DNA of 64,000 nucleotides, from assembly GCF_028858725.1 (NCBI RefSeq), contig NC_084766.1:22360501-22424500 (forward strand). Direction: 5' to 3'. Position 1 is the first letter of the stretch, and each line of letters begins with the position of its first letter. Under the pieces are notes generated by a model that saw only the letters and a program-made list of their open reading frames with translations, did not search any database and had not been told where the DNA came from. Of this stretch, positions 24,401 to 39,400 are shown in pieces. A program made the position numbers and the translations under genes. The DNA comes from Colius striatus (taxonomy: Eukaryota; Chordata; Aves; Coliiformes; Coliidae).

Positions 24401-27400
24401 TGACAGACCCAAATTCATTTCTCCGCTCCACTACTGATGTCCTGTGTACTTTTACACAAGTCTGAATTTTTATGCTTTTCCAATCTTTAAAAATGGGGAA
24501 AAAAATGGTACTGAGAGGAAAAGCACATCAAAAGATTCTTCCGTGACTGCATGGAAGAGCTGAACAATCTAGTGCAAGAACTTCAGAAACTAGAAATGTT
24601 AGCATTTCATAGAATCTTAGAATCATATGATTCTTCAGTCTTAGCTTTAAAGTAAAGCATGCCACAAATTGCAGGAACGAATGAAAATGCCTGTTGTTGC
24701 TTAAGTGTATGTATCTTCTCCAAACTGTAGTTGCTTTTCCTTTTTCCTATTGCCCAAATAAAACACAAATGCAATTCACATTACAATTTCACCATTCAAG
24801 ATAAAAGTAAGAATTTTAAATGGCTGCACATTTTGTGATACATTGTAAATGTCCAGGCATCAAATCATTTTTTTTTCCCCAAAGCCAATGCTAAATGCCT
24901 TCTTTATGATGGAGATTAAGATTCTCCCCTTCTACTCTGTCCTGGTGAGGCCTCATTTGGAGTCCTGTGTCCACTTCTGGGCTCCTCAGCTCAAGAGGGA
25001 CAGAGAATTCCTGGAGAGAGCCCAGCGCAGGGCCACCAAGATGATCAGGGAACTGGAACATCTTTCATACAAGGAAAGGCTGTGGGAACTGGGGCTGTTC
25101 AGTCTGGAGAAGAGGAGACTGAGGGGAGATCTCATTAATATTTACAAGTATCTAAAGGGTGGATGTCAGGAGGTTGAGGCATCCCTTTTTTCTATTGTCT
25201 CTGGCAACAGGACAAGGGGTAACGGGATGAAGCTGGAGCACAAAAAGTTCCATTTAAATATAAGAAAAAACTATTTTACTGTTCAGGTGAGGGAGCCCTG
25301 GCACAGGCTGCCCAGGGAGGTTGTGGAGTCTCCTTCCTTGGAGGTCTTCAAGACCCGCCTGGACACATTCCTATGCAACCTGATCTAGGCGGATCTGCTT
25401 CTGCAGGGGGGTTGGAATAGATGATCTCTAAAGGTCCCTTCCAACCCTACCATTCTATGATTCTTCAATATCTTATAGCAAAGCTGAACTGTGGTTGATA
25501 CATGAATAACATAATCATGCTGATTATATTTTCTTGAGTATCAACAATACCTTAATCCAATATCTTAATACCTTTTTTTCCCATTACTCTGTGTTGTATC
25601 ATGGAAACAAACGTTGTCACCCATACAAAATCTCCTTCACATCTTATTTTTGTCACGCCTAATACTAACAGAAAAGAGATCCTTTCCCAAAGATCTGACA
25701 GTGCAAGTTCTTTTTGGCTGTTTCATTACAGAAAGAAGATAACTTAAAAAAAAATAAAAATCTTCCTTAAAATCATCTAAATGTGTGTATGCACATGCTG
25801 CATCAGCATTTCTTTAACAAGCAGTTTTAAACGAATTTAAGTTTCCATGGCAACATTTCATTTTCTTGCCCTACTTAATACACTCCATAGAACATATGGG
25901 CACATGAAGGCTAGAATAACAGCATCCACTGCTAATTAAAATATGTGCAGCATATTGTGCAGTGTCCCACTCTGTTACTCCAGTAAGTAGACTCTGGAAG
26001 ATCTTCAACACTTTTCTTACACCTTGACAAAAAGACAGAGCAGTGCACAACAACCACAGATATTCTCCCTCCCAAACAGAAGTAAAAATGTGGTTTTTCT
26101 GGTAGTGCAACAGGTTGCTCAGTAAGGTTCTTTCCTCTGAATTTCCTTTATCAGTTTCTCTGCAAGCCACAATAAAAAAGGGATATGTTTATGTGCTAAT
26201 ATCTGGCAATTGCTGAAAGAGGTCACCTTCTGCTTGACAAGAACAAAATAATCACATTAACAATTAATTATAGATCAATCACTTCTACGACTTAGTAATA
26301 TACCCAAGTGAAACCCATCCAAAATTTTCAGAATATATTTAACTAAGCCACCAAATAGGACACAAGCACAATATAAAGTTATTTCTTTCTGTCTGGAAAA
26401 AAGAATAGACAAGTTTCCAGCAAAACTGATACTCTGAGCACAAAAAAGAAAAAAAAAAAAAGAAAAAAAAAAGGAGGAACAATACAAAGAAACCATCCAT
26501 TATATTATGCATAAAATTTCAATAACACGTATCTTACCTAGCTTTGGAAATACTATTAAATATTCTGCATTGCATTGAGGACAAGCAACTCTAGCAGTAC
26601 TGTTTCCTCTTTGCTTTTCATCCACCCAGCGCTGCAGACAAGTCTGATGAACCCATTTGGTGGAGCCTCTGCACCTGCAAGGTCTCACCCACTCCGCTGT
26701 CCGATCATCCTCATCGGTAGCAAAACAAACCCAGCAGCTTCTGTAATTACAGAAAGGAAAAAACATTCTTTTGCTACTTCTACATGCTTAAAATGAACTT
26801 ACACACATGAAAGCCTATAGTTTTAGAAAACATGCACCTAAAGGAGATGTTGCTTGTTATTCCACGCTTCCTCACCAGAAATCTAAGTATTTTATACCAC
26901 AGTCTTGTTCTGGTATTATTCTGGTATCAGAGCTAAACAACTGTGCTTAATACATTCTGAATTACTAATTTATGTATTATGTTTTATGTATTTATATTTT
27001 GTTTATTGGTTTTTAATATGCAATGAGACTGTAGTTCAACTTCTGAATAATTCATCATATGAAAAATCCATATACTTCAAATATTACAATATATCCTCCT
27101 ACAGCAGACATTTTGGTAAGTTTTTAACATTAAAAATGTAAGATCAGTACAGTAGTCTGTTACTTAGGAAACTAACTCCAACCCACTTAAACAACACAAA
27201 TTATACAAGTGTATCATAAAACAAACTGCAAATTCATATCCTCTCTTTGTAAAGAAAAAGTACTTCATCCCAATAAATCAATTTTGCATAATATAAATTA
27301 AGTTACAAAGTACTTTAGGAATACTACTGTATCACTAGAGGAAGAAATTTCTGTACCGGGGAGTTAATCTGAATATATAAAATTCAAACCTTAAGTCTAT

Positions 27401-30400
27401 AAGAAGAAAACACAAGACTGACAGACTATGTGGCCTGACGTGAACGAAGGGAGCACACATCCTAGTGGTACCCAGACGATTAGGCCAAACTCTTCAACAC
27501 TTTTCACGATAATGTAAAATAAGGATCTAAACTAGGAAAATATCAGATACATGGACCAAAGAATTTAGTTTACTGTAAATAATTTGGTAATTCCCATACT
27601 GAAGATACTTAAGTTTATTATATAAACTGGAATCTAACAAAATAAGTGTCTTCCTACAAATATATAAAGTGGTTCAATATATTTTTTACATAAATATTAT
27701 ACAGAAGCCATTGCAATCATAAACCTTTATATAAAAAGGGAACAGCATCCCTATAATTCAACCATCGTGACACAATCTAATTAGACACTATACACTATGT
27801 AAAGTTCCATTCTAAATCACAGAATGGTCGGGGTCAGAAGGGACCTTTAAAGATCACCCAGTCCAACCCCCTTGCAGAAGCAGGTCCACCTAGATCGTGT
27901 CACAGAGGAACACATCCAGGCGGGTTTTGAAGACCTCCAGGGAAGGAGACTCCACACCCTCCCTGGGCAGCCTGTTCCTGTTGAGTAACATTGTTAAGAT
28001 GAAATAGTGAAAAACTTGGTATGTGTAACCACTAACAGGAACAGAGAAGCTGAGATGTAAACAAAATAATGTTAAGACACAAGAATTGTGATTGTAGTTT
28101 CTATGTAGCGATGTTACAGTGGTTCATGACACTCCTCTCCCTCCCCTAGCATTTGTTGCCAGTAATAAACCTCCCTAGCCTTTTAAACTCTTTTTCCTTC
28201 TTTCAGCTTCTCATCTACTCCTCACCTTTACTTCTTCTCTGCCTCATACTTTTTGTCCGTCTGCCCTTTGTGCATCCCATGTCTAACCTTTGTTAGTATC
28301 TGGGAGGAGAAATTCCACTTTATAAGCATCCTCCAACTCTTAGTCATTTTGCCCAATTGTCATATTCTCTTGTACAGAAATTGGTGTTAAATAGTTGTCA
28401 GAGAACTTACTTTACAAATTTGTACTTGAACATACACATACTGAAGGCTCTTCTTCTGTACTCAAAAGAAAACAAATTTAGAAGGGAAGGAATTATATGC
28501 ACAGCAAGGGCCAATCTTTCAAGGGCCACTTTCAACGCAACAAAACTAGAGTAATTACTTTACAAGGTCATTATTTTCTCCCTAGCATGTAATTTCTAAA
28601 CGGGTTGAGGGTTTTGGTTTTATATCCTCTGGGGAAAAAGGAGGGGAAGATCTACAGTGGGAAACTCAAATTTTGTCAAGCTGAAACTTGAAGTAATGAA
28701 AGATATTGTCTAACAGCTTCCTTTTAATGCCTCACTATTTTAGGTAGTGTTCTATTTGTAAACTGAAAATAGTTCTCTACAGTAGAGTAACTATGTTTTG
28801 TTTATAGGAATAACTGTACCTATAAAATATTTGCAAGAGATTTTTTTAAAGCACTGAACCTTTTTCTGATTCATACTGGTAGAAGTATGTTGAAATTAAG
28901 TTGTGAGTGTGTAGCCTGTAGCACCTTATTACTGGCACACTTGTAAAAGGAACACAATTTGAAATGCAGATTCCAGGAAAAACTGCAGGAAAAGCAATTT
29001 AATATTGAACAATAGGCAAAAGAAACATAACCGTGATGTCTGCATGTCCAGTTGTAAGTACACATTAAACACATTAAAATAGGTGGAGATGTAAATTTGT
29101 AACACTGGTGCTCTAAAACTAGAACTGTGTCAGTCTGCATTCAAGACAAATGTTCAGTTGGAAGACTGACATCTGCAATCAGAACTGCTATTTCTTCCAT
29201 TCATCTTAATGGGAAGGTAAAAGCAAATTCTTGACAGACTTGGCTTCTTTCTGCCCTTTCCCATAACATCTGTTACATCGGAATTGTTGTGTTATGCATT
29301 CCTGTAACACCATCCTTCTCTTTTCACCTTCATGGTCCTGATCTGTACCTATAGCACTCCTAAGATGAAAGGACACACTAGCCTTTCTATGCAGAAAAAA
29401 GAATGACCATCAAGCCACAAGTGATTAAGAAAATGCCAAGACCATCACAAAAATTTGAAAGTATTAAGAAGCATGTCAGACATTTGTACTTGATATCAAG
29501 GAGTTCTTAAGCAATGCAAATTCTTGCAATGTTTCGTTATTTTCTAAGAAAACCCATATTTACTTTAACAACAAACAATACAACACAGCTGATAATTGTT
29601 CCTTTTTTGACAGGTTTTTTTCTGCATCAAAGATAAACATTCACTCATTCATTCCACATCCTATTTAGGTCTAAAAATGCTCTAAATTTTTAACTTCAAT
29701 TTTTATTTCTAAAGGCTTCACAACAGAGCTAGTCATGGCTGTAGGTGCCAATAAGGTCAGATGCAACCACAACACAGAAGTCTAAACTTTATTCAAATCA
29801 TGTAAGCTTGAATGTAATCTTGCTACACTGTTATTTCAACTAGTGAATTTGTCCATGAATACTCCTAAGATTAAATTCCATTTAAGTTTTCTGTTAAGGT
29901 TAAGAAGTCAAGAAAAATATTTTCTTTTAATTGCATCTTTTAATTACTTCATCCAGTTTCTTGCCAGGCAATCACATCTGCACACCCGAAGGACCCATGA
30001 AGTGACTAACAAAATCCTTCACCTACTCGAACCTTTAGCAGGTCATGAATAATGAACAGTAAATTCCTTGTACTCTGTCATCAGTTCTCTCTTCCCATTG
30101 ACAGCAGCTGTAGCAGAAAGGGCTAAATAAAAGCATTTCAAAACAGGTATCTTGGCTCTTGCCAGATTTTCCATTTTCTTGTACTGAATAAAATATGACC
30201 TTGATTCTTACCACTGCATCAGGTTGCTACTCAGATAACCTGAAATAGAAAAGTCTGACAAGGTGGAACAAAGCATTGTTTCTGATAGAAACTCAAACCC
30301 TTTCCTTGATGACTTTCTGCAGAGCCAAATCAATAACACTAATGTGTTTTTCCACACTTCCTTGGCTTAAAAATCAAAGCAAAACATACATTAAAAAAAC

Positions 30401-33400
30401 AACCCAGACAAATATCATTATTTCAGCTTTGAATATAGGGTTGCAAATGTCTTTTATGTTCATCTCCGCAGCAGTTCAAGCTCTCCGGTCTCAACAATTC
30501 TATTCTGAGTCCAAGAATAACTCATTTATTGCATCTATTTTTTTCACTACCAAAGACAAACTCTTCTCAGGACACTGCGTACGTTAAGAGTAAAGCTGAC
30601 AGACAGAAAGTTGTATTTAAGACCAGAGATCCTATACTCCAAATGTTAGATGCCTAATCTAGAAAGCCAAGGCCTACCTAAAATCAGTTTTTCCATACCA
30701 TAAATTTCCAATCAGCAAGGAAGCCACTCTCTCCTGAACTCAGTTGTAGTTCCAGCTCCAACACACAAGTAAGATCCTCCAGTACCAACAGACATACCTA
30801 GAAGCAGACTGTTTTCCTTTTTATTGAGCTATACTCCTTCTAAAGGTTATTTTTTCCCCAAAGCAGTCTTAGATGTGAGGGAGAACAGGATCTAAATCAT
30901 GTTATTTAAATCAAATCTGCCTCAGTCTGTGCAAGCTGAATTCACCATGACACAGTTTTGTTTTTACACAGGCATGACTCTGTAAAGCAATACAAAAAAG
31001 CACTTTACAAGCAGTAGGTTAATTATATATACACACTAGTAAAAAGTTTGTAGAAATCTTTAAGGCCTCATAAGCCTAGCAGATACCCTTGTGTCCACAG
31101 CACTTCATGGGCAATGGATTGTAAGACTGAGACCCACAGCTGCATTACAGGTTGGTTTCAAATATTCAGGACTGCAAGACAGATTTCAAAAAGTCTTGGA
31201 TTTTTTTTTCCCCATAGGTTCTGTGCCACATGTATAAACCTAACCCTTACTATGGAAAATGGAAATCTGAACATGCATGACATGCTCTAGAGCCATGAGT
31301 TAGAAGGTATTTTATGAAGGATATGTAAACAGAGGAAATATATAAGTCTCTTTAAGAAAAATGGTTTTGCATTTCTCCCATGTCATAAAACACAGTCTTC
31401 CCTTAAAGCAACAGGAATTTGCTATCTTGCTACCTGAGTAACACATCTTTTTTCTGCTTAGTAAGTGACCGAGGGGCTTACTGCAATGAAATTTAACATC
31501 CAAAAAAAGTCAAAAGACTAAAACACAACTGGATAGCAATGATAGATAAGAGAGCCAAAGCAGTGAGGAGTGTAGACAGATCTTGGAAGAAATACTCCAA
31601 TAACTGGCCACAAGAAGGCACTGTTCCAAAGGATGACCCACAAATCTGCTGCTTGGAAAAGGAAATTTTTCATGAGCTTCTGTAACAAAATGCATAGTCT
31701 ATACTGACAGTTAAAATATCTTTGATGAAGAACAATTATAAGCTTCCCCTAAACCCACCAACTACATTCCAAATACTGTAAGTTCATGTTTAAGTGGGAA
31801 GACTAGGATGTTGGAAAAAAAACCAAGGGAGTTCCCTAGTAGTGAGCAACACAGGTGAGCTGCTTTGGAGCTGACTAGAACTTAACTAGGGGAACACAGC
31901 AAACTATTCTCTCAATCAAGAGAAACAACAAATTGCAAATGCTACTGCTAAGCATTCCCTTTTCCCAAGTCTGAAGGAACCAACAGGAATAAGATTCTTT
32001 TATGACCTCTTTTACGGCTTTTAAAAGGCCTTTACTTCTACCTAACTTTGCTAAATCTGTGGGAGATTTCTTATTCTATCTCACTAGGTTTTACTCTCTA
32101 GTTTGTCAAAGACAATTTAGAGTGTTCACAAAAACAATTTACATTTTATTCTGGATAAATTAAACTTTTGCAACAAGTTATTCAGGCACATATCCCTTTT
32201 GCAAAGACTTCAAAATTCATTTCTCTTAAAAGCGTTTCTTATTTTTACCATACTCTTGGTTTTTCAAAAGGAAAGTCTGAGAAGTCACCAAGGCTCAACA
32301 ACCTCCTTGTAAGCCTCTGACTACACAAAGAACTTGGCTGTTCTTTGAGGACAAGACCCTCCCAAAAATGTGCAAAGGACAAATCAAGTAAAACTACTAT
32401 TACTTACTGCTAAAACATAACACATTTTGCTAATTAAACTGTTACTATATATTAGCAGTTTAGCATACAACTCTAACAGTGTGAACTCCTGAGTGCCTGT
32501 GAGGGAGTAGTAATCAGTTTCTTACCAGCATGTTCAGGAAGAAAAAGTGACTGAAACTAAGTGGAAAAAGAAAAATGAACAACAAAACCAAACCAACAAA
32601 CCAACCATTCACACATGGAAAACAACTTCCAAAACTGAAACAGGCCTTAACAACATGACTTGAAAAGAAAACCTGAATAAGTAATCAAGTATATGCATAC
32701 GTACCAAACACTCAAGAATTCTAATAGCATTACTTTCACACCTTAAACGTTTAAGGGATTTTTTTACAATGCAGATGGCATACTATATAGGGAAAAGGTT
32801 TGTTTGACAAAGCCATCAATAATCCCAAATTAAGTAAAAGATCTTAAGCAACTAGTAAATTATGCTTTAGAGACTGAAGTGACTTCCTTGAATGTTCTTT
32901 TAAACACCTTAATTATGTATTGATCACCTGCACTATTCACAAAATTGTATAGCATTTCGTCTGAAAGCTCCTCCTGAAAGCTCCTCCTGAGGAGGAAAAT
33001 GAAAACCAGAGGAAAGTCCTGTAAGTCTTAGTTTCTCTCAATGTCTAATTGCAGAGTAGCAGAATGTCAAGGCATAACTGAAGCAGTAAAGAGGCTTGGC
33101 CAGATAGAATTCATCCATAATTATTGACACTGGTTGAAGAAAGAAAATCTGTTAGCATGTTCAAGGAACTACAAGAAGTCTAGATAGCAAGATCACCACA
33201 CATAGCCTTCTCTAACAGATAATATGACCTACTAGGAAGGTTGGACACCAAACTACTAACAAGCTGAATTATCTGATTTATGTACAAATAAGGTTTAGAG
33301 GAGGATGGATTATTATTCGAGGCTAAAAAAGAAGTCTTAGTTCTAGCAGTGCTACCAGATTTAGCAAAGAAGAGAGCTCAGACCTCAGAGTTCTAAAAGC

Positions 33401-36400
33401 AATTCTTGCTGTAATTCATCCGCAAACTACTGTATTAAATTCTTACAGCAGTTCTCCCTCCCAAGGGATATTACACATTTCACCATGTGCTAGACTTCGG
33501 GTTTTGACTGTCTCCATGGTTTCCAATATATCCGATTTGCTTTTCAGACAATAAAAGTATAACAAACAAGTAACTGTATCTGTCTAACTTCAATCATTTG
33601 AGGCCTCTCAGAGAAACTATCAACTATGCCCTTGACCACAGTCATCACAGACTGAATTCCACTCATTTTTGAGAAGAAAAAAAAAAAAAAAAGCACTTGC
33701 ATAATTGTTTTCAGTAGCTCAGTCAATACTCTCTCCAGTTAGACAGTGACAAATTAAACAAAGGCATACAAAATGTTGGTGGGGAAAAAAAAAAAAAAAA
33801 AACACAAACCCCACAATAAACATTTAATCGAGACCAGCGCACAGAAAATGACTCATCGGCACTCCAATTTAGTAACACTAAATGACCACAGTTAAATAGA
33901 GGATAGAGGGAAGATTTGTATGAAAAATATCAATGCAGGCAGCAGAAAATTGATCTGCAGCTCTAGAACACAGGAGGTTATTTCTTGGAAAAAGGAGACT
34001 CAAAGTACGCTACAGCACTTTAAAATACTGCTATAGCTTAATTACATACACAAAAGACTCCCCAGCCAAGGTTCCCAGAAAACAACTTATTGAACATTAT
34101 TGAAGAATTTAAAAATATTAGCACTGCAAACAATTCTGCTTACAGCATACTGCTTGCTTGAAAATGTTGCCTTTGGACCAAGGTAAGGAATCACTGAACA
34201 ACTGCTTCACTGCTTTGTCAGAATTCTGTAATTATTTATGCCACTTGAGGAAAAACTAGATCCATTTTTCCTCTATTAGCCATGATATAAATTACAGCAG
34301 GTATTTGGTTGGCTTAAAGGAATTTAACTTTAGCCTTTATTACTTTAAGTCCTGAGACAAGGGATAACAACAATTAGTTGTTCTTATCTCCTGGAAAATT
34401 TACTTTTCCATAACAGAAGGTTAACATGTCCTTACCAGCTTCCAATAAAGCATTAACCATATCTGTGTTTTCAAAGATTGGTATAAAAATGTGTTTATTC
34501 TGCTGGTTTAAACTGGAATGATAAATACAATTTCCAGTCTCAAAAACATGATAAAAGTATGCAGTTTCTATTTAACTATAATTAAGGAACATTACTTTGC
34601 ACCAGGGGAAAGGGGCAGAGACTTGCATCAGAAAAATACCAATACTGGTATTTGTGGAATGTGTACAGAGTAGACAACAGATGCTACAAGTATTGGGAGT
34701 GACACAGAATAGACCAACTCTGCCATGTTTAAAACTGTAACCATCTTGACATTAAACTGTTGCTGTGACAAGCAAAAGAGTAAAGACAAAAAATGTGAAG
34801 TTACGTTCGAGTCTGCATTATGTGGGCTCAATCTCCTGCAGCTATTTTCCAGTATCACAGAGGTCATATAAAAATACAAATTAATCATTAAACACAGCGT
34901 TAGTTACAAAAGTAAACCTATTAACATAGACCTTATGTCTTAAGAAATCAAAATTAGGGTTCTTCCCTTTACATGCCTATCTTAGGCAAGGTAATTGAAA
35001 TAAAATTTCAATTTTTGGGTGATATGTGCTTACAGCATCTCATGGTTGAACTGACCACTCAGGGTAGGCAATTTTTCTGTTATGTTCTTCCAAAGAAAAG
35101 ACAAGAAAAATTGGAACTATAATCATAAAGCTGCAAAAATTGGCAGGAAGACTCCAAGCAAACAAATTGCTTTGAACTCAAGAGTTTCTATAACAGACAG
35201 TATTACTGAAGTTATTCTCAGTTTGTAACTTCTATTTTTATTGGATAATTTTCAGCGTAAGAGAGCACACCAAAAAGCTCTACTGAAGTCAGTCATCTTG
35301 TATCCTCGTAATATACATTAAACAATTTGAGACCTAAAAATGAATTAATGAAAATTAATGCCAGGAATATATATTCTTGGGAAATTAATACCTCAAGGAA
35401 AACAAACAACCACTCAAATGTTGCAGACACTGAAAATATGGAAATGTCTTTACACTGAATAAATGTGAACAAAACTCCCAAGGTGTCTGATAATAACATT
35501 CAGCAACCCTCCTCGGCACTGTAGAACTGACTGCATGACTCACCGGCAGAACAGTCACAAGCACTCAGCACATGGCCTTCTGTAATTATATCCTTCACAG
35601 AAGGCTAACTTACGTTGGCACATTTTAGTCCAATATAAAATATCTGCTTCTAAACAAAAGTATTCAGATTCCAGGAGGAGGCATATATAACAGGAGAAAT
35701 AAATGAGATAAATATTTAAGTAAAGGCAACATTACAGCTTTTAAAATAGAGGGAGTAAACTTTTTTTTCTATAAAGACTGTGAAGAAAGAACTACAATAT
35801 TAAAATAGCTTTAAAAAAAAAAAAAAAGTCAATGAATGCCAGCGCCTCTTGTCCAAAACAACTCTATTATTCACTGCCTTCACACAGTGTTAACAGCTTG
35901 TTTGAATACATACACCTTGAAGAAGGTAGAGATACATAAACTGAGAACACTGAACATTTCATAATGCTCATCAGCAGTCATTCACCTAAAAGCCTAGAAA
36001 CCCATAACTACATGTATTCACGTATTGTATTTGGAAACAACTCTCACAGGAAACAAACATAAGAATATACCAGGATTCCATGACTGGAATCAATTGGTAT
36101 TTACTTATTATAGGGAAACTGTTATACAGTAGGCCAGTTTAATTTTTGTCTTAATCAGTTAACATACTTAAGATTTAAAATTCTAAACAAATAAACAACT
36201 AATGTTCAGATTTAACAATTCAGTACAAAGATTTTTTTTTATACCTGCATCTAAAAGTAGAGACTTTTATTGGAATTTTTCTTACCATATATTTGTGTTA
36301 GGCAAGATGTTTATATCCTTCCTCAGAATCACTGACGCAAAAGTCGGTAGCCTAAGCACTTTCATGGAACGGTAGAAAGTCATTGACAAAAAGCACTCAT

Positions 36401-39400
36401 ATTAGCATCAAAATAACAGGAGAGAAAAAAATTCTTCAGACAATGGAAAAATAAGCTCTCAGTTCGTCTAGACAAGAAGTCTTAGCTTTTAGCTATAGAT
36501 TTCAGAGCAGATGGTAAAAAAGGCCAAGGGCAGTTGCCAAAAGGTTGTAGTGGCCTGCATCTCTCCTGTACTGGGCACCACCATCACAGCACGCTCATGT
36601 CATGTAGTGCAAATAGAGCCTAATGTTTCCCTGGTTAATTTGGAGTTATGTGTACCTGGTGTCATGGAATTCTTTGGTCAGACCTCCTGGCCAAGGCAGA
36701 AGCAATACAGGGAATTCAAACTAGATTCTTAGAGCTTTCTCCAGCTGGGTCTTGACAAATCCCACGGACAGAGATCCACAGCTGGCCTAGGCAACTTGTT
36801 CCAAAGTCCAACTGCATCACTTCCCATCTCCACATGCTGAAACCTTCTCTGTTAGCATTTACAGTTGTTATTTCTCACCATCCTGGCAGGAATATCCAAA
36901 AAGAACCAGGCCATCTTCTGAGCCAGCTCCTCAGTAGGTATTAGAAGGTTATTAGGTCTTCCCAAGCCATCTCTCCTTCAGGATAAGCAGGCCCAGTTCC
37001 CTGTAGCTTTTCCTACTAGGTCATGCGCTCGAGACCCTTGACTGTTACTAACAGTTCCATTTAGAAACATGATACATAAGCATTTTGCTTTCAAGACTTT
37101 AACCACTTCAGATTGGGTCTTCTCATTCTTCTGCACTGAAGATGGATTTGCTACTTGTGATAAACCACAAGTGCCAGTAAAAAATGAGCAAGTCATGCAC
37201 TCTTTTTGAGAAAGAGAAGTATTACATTCTATAACAAGGTAGTACTCAACTCATTCTCTTGCTGAGAGGAAGAAAATAAGATGCACCAAAAAGCCCTTAT
37301 GATTTTCACACAAATAACTTCCTACTCACTCTGCAGTACAGTAAGACCATAAGCAAGTTGTCAAAAACACCAAGCAAGCAAGTCCTAAAAAGGTAATGTC
37401 AGCTGTTGAAGTACTACTCTAAAAGAAGTTCCTAAATTAATATCTGAACCTCTTAGTTGATCTTCCTCTGTAAATTATTATACACATATTTATTAAATAC
37501 ATTTGCATTAATTGTTAAAAGTTTTAACTTCAGCGAGCACTGTAAGGCACTATGCCAAGGGAAACAATCAGAATTAAGCGCTGTTACAGAGATGTGAGCA
37601 TTTTTACGTGGAAGGTATCAATAAACAGATTTTTTAATAGCTTTTTAAGAAGAAGTACATAAAACATCTGAAAATGTTATTTGAATACCTTGAAAACACA
37701 TAAAATACCAAGATTTTTAGTACCAAGGCTGTAGTCTCTCAGGAGTCTCCTCACACTTAAATAGTCTGCAATTAAAACCTGTATGTTTGCTCCCAAGCAT
37801 ACCAAAGCAGTGGTCAAAGATAGAAATATAATGCATATAAGATGACAGTCAAAAGGCTAAAATAGTTTATAAATAACATTCTGACACTTTCATACTACAG
37901 ATGGGCAAAAGGCATTTTACAAGTCTGCAGTAAGTCTTTACTAATCACCTTCACTGATAAGACATCAGAAGAAAATCTATGTAGAACCTTTGGCATGAAG
38001 CAATAAGGAAAAAGTCAAGCTACAAGAAAGTTTTTACTGTTTCAAACTTTCCTTCTTCAAACCCACCCTAAAATTTCATTTTTTCCTTCCTGTATCAACC
38101 ACAGCTTCCAATCAGTTGGGGTGAAGCACAGGGAAGAAAAATTTTGTTTCCTTTCTGGTAGAGATTAACCAGCACCATCTGTTCCACACTCTCCTCTTTC
38201 TAAGCATGCAGAACACACAGCAAAGGAACGGAAAAGCAGGTACTTCCATTTGCTGCTGGACTTTGACCAGAAGCCAGGAAAATTCCTCTTTCAAAAAAAA
38301 AAAAAAAAATAGAGTTGATCTCTGTTGCACAGAAAGAAAATTATTCCTTCAGGTAAGGTAATGAAGAGAGGTATGCTTAATGCAAGTAGAACAAATGGGC
38401 TGAATAACTGCAGAGGTGGTAGTTTGTGAGAAATAACAATACTACATGAATCCTGGGAAGGGTTTTCTGTTGCTTATAACTGAGTATTTTAACTGGTTGA
38501 ACTCTACTCTTACAAAGACTTACTCATGATTTAGTCAGTGAGATTATTCACAGAGGAAAACAACCAGTACAAGTTTACGGAGTTCTGAATAAAAGTCTTT
38601 AATCAAGGACCACATTGCACTAATTATGTTGCCTAGCTTGTAGCATTAAAGTCTTAATCCAAACCTGCATCATCAGTTATTAAACTATCAACAGTTAATT
38701 GTGCAAATAAACCTATTAACGCCCACACTTCCAAAGAGGGAAGAAAAAGTTTCACACCAACACAAACAACACCACACATGCTAACTGGAATGATGTACAA
38801 AATCCTTGCATATCCTTTTGTCTTTAAAAAGATAATTTACCATGGAATCAAATGACAGTTCAGAAAACTGAAATAGAAAAGCTATGAATTTGCCATCTGG
38901 AAACATTGGAACCTCATTGCTAGTATTTTTCTGACAGATCAGTGCTCTGGCAAAAAGAAAATTTTGCAACAATGTTTCTCTCTTGGTGCTGTAAGTAATT
39001 TCTTAAGCCAACTACAATTATGAATGTGACATTTTAATTGCTTTTAAAATCTACCTGCAATTTCAACTCTAGTTGCCTTCTTTAAATAAGGAATGGCAAG
39101 GGTAGAGTACAAAACAGTCATATGATCTTGCTCTAGTTTCTATCAAAGAGCACTGCATATCAACCACAGTTGAACCAAGGCCTATCCACTCAGAAAATAA
39201 AGTGTGCTATTTCAACAGTCAAATAATACTAAAAAAACCCACTACATTGATTCTTCAGCATGTACCTGCACAAGTCTTCAACAGGTTATTTATCACATTC
39301 TGTTTTCTCAGTATTCAGATATTATAGTCAAAAGTGACCACGTTCTAACCAGCTGGTAAATATATGGGAAGAAGCAAGCAGGAGTTGTCTTTATATAGTA

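Larger units (their letters stand above)
20746..26537 (-). other. MARCHF5: MARCHF5 intron 2
   Basis: A GT-AG intron of about 5.8 kb, donor GTAAGATA and acceptor TTTATCATAG. It contains a CR1 copy with a remnant ORF2 end (24930-25466), a CR1-tail-like palindrome (24606-24640), an A-tract of about 18 (21764-21781) and a 9-bp-arm hairpin (22812-22833). No other gene is recognised. Confidence 0.9.

Noticed and set aside
24849..25388. A 179-codon host gene in MARCHF5 intron 2
   Set aside because: From about residue 29 it is the CR1 ORF2 C-terminus, followed by a CR1 3' UTR and tail; it is a retroelement remnant, not a host gene.
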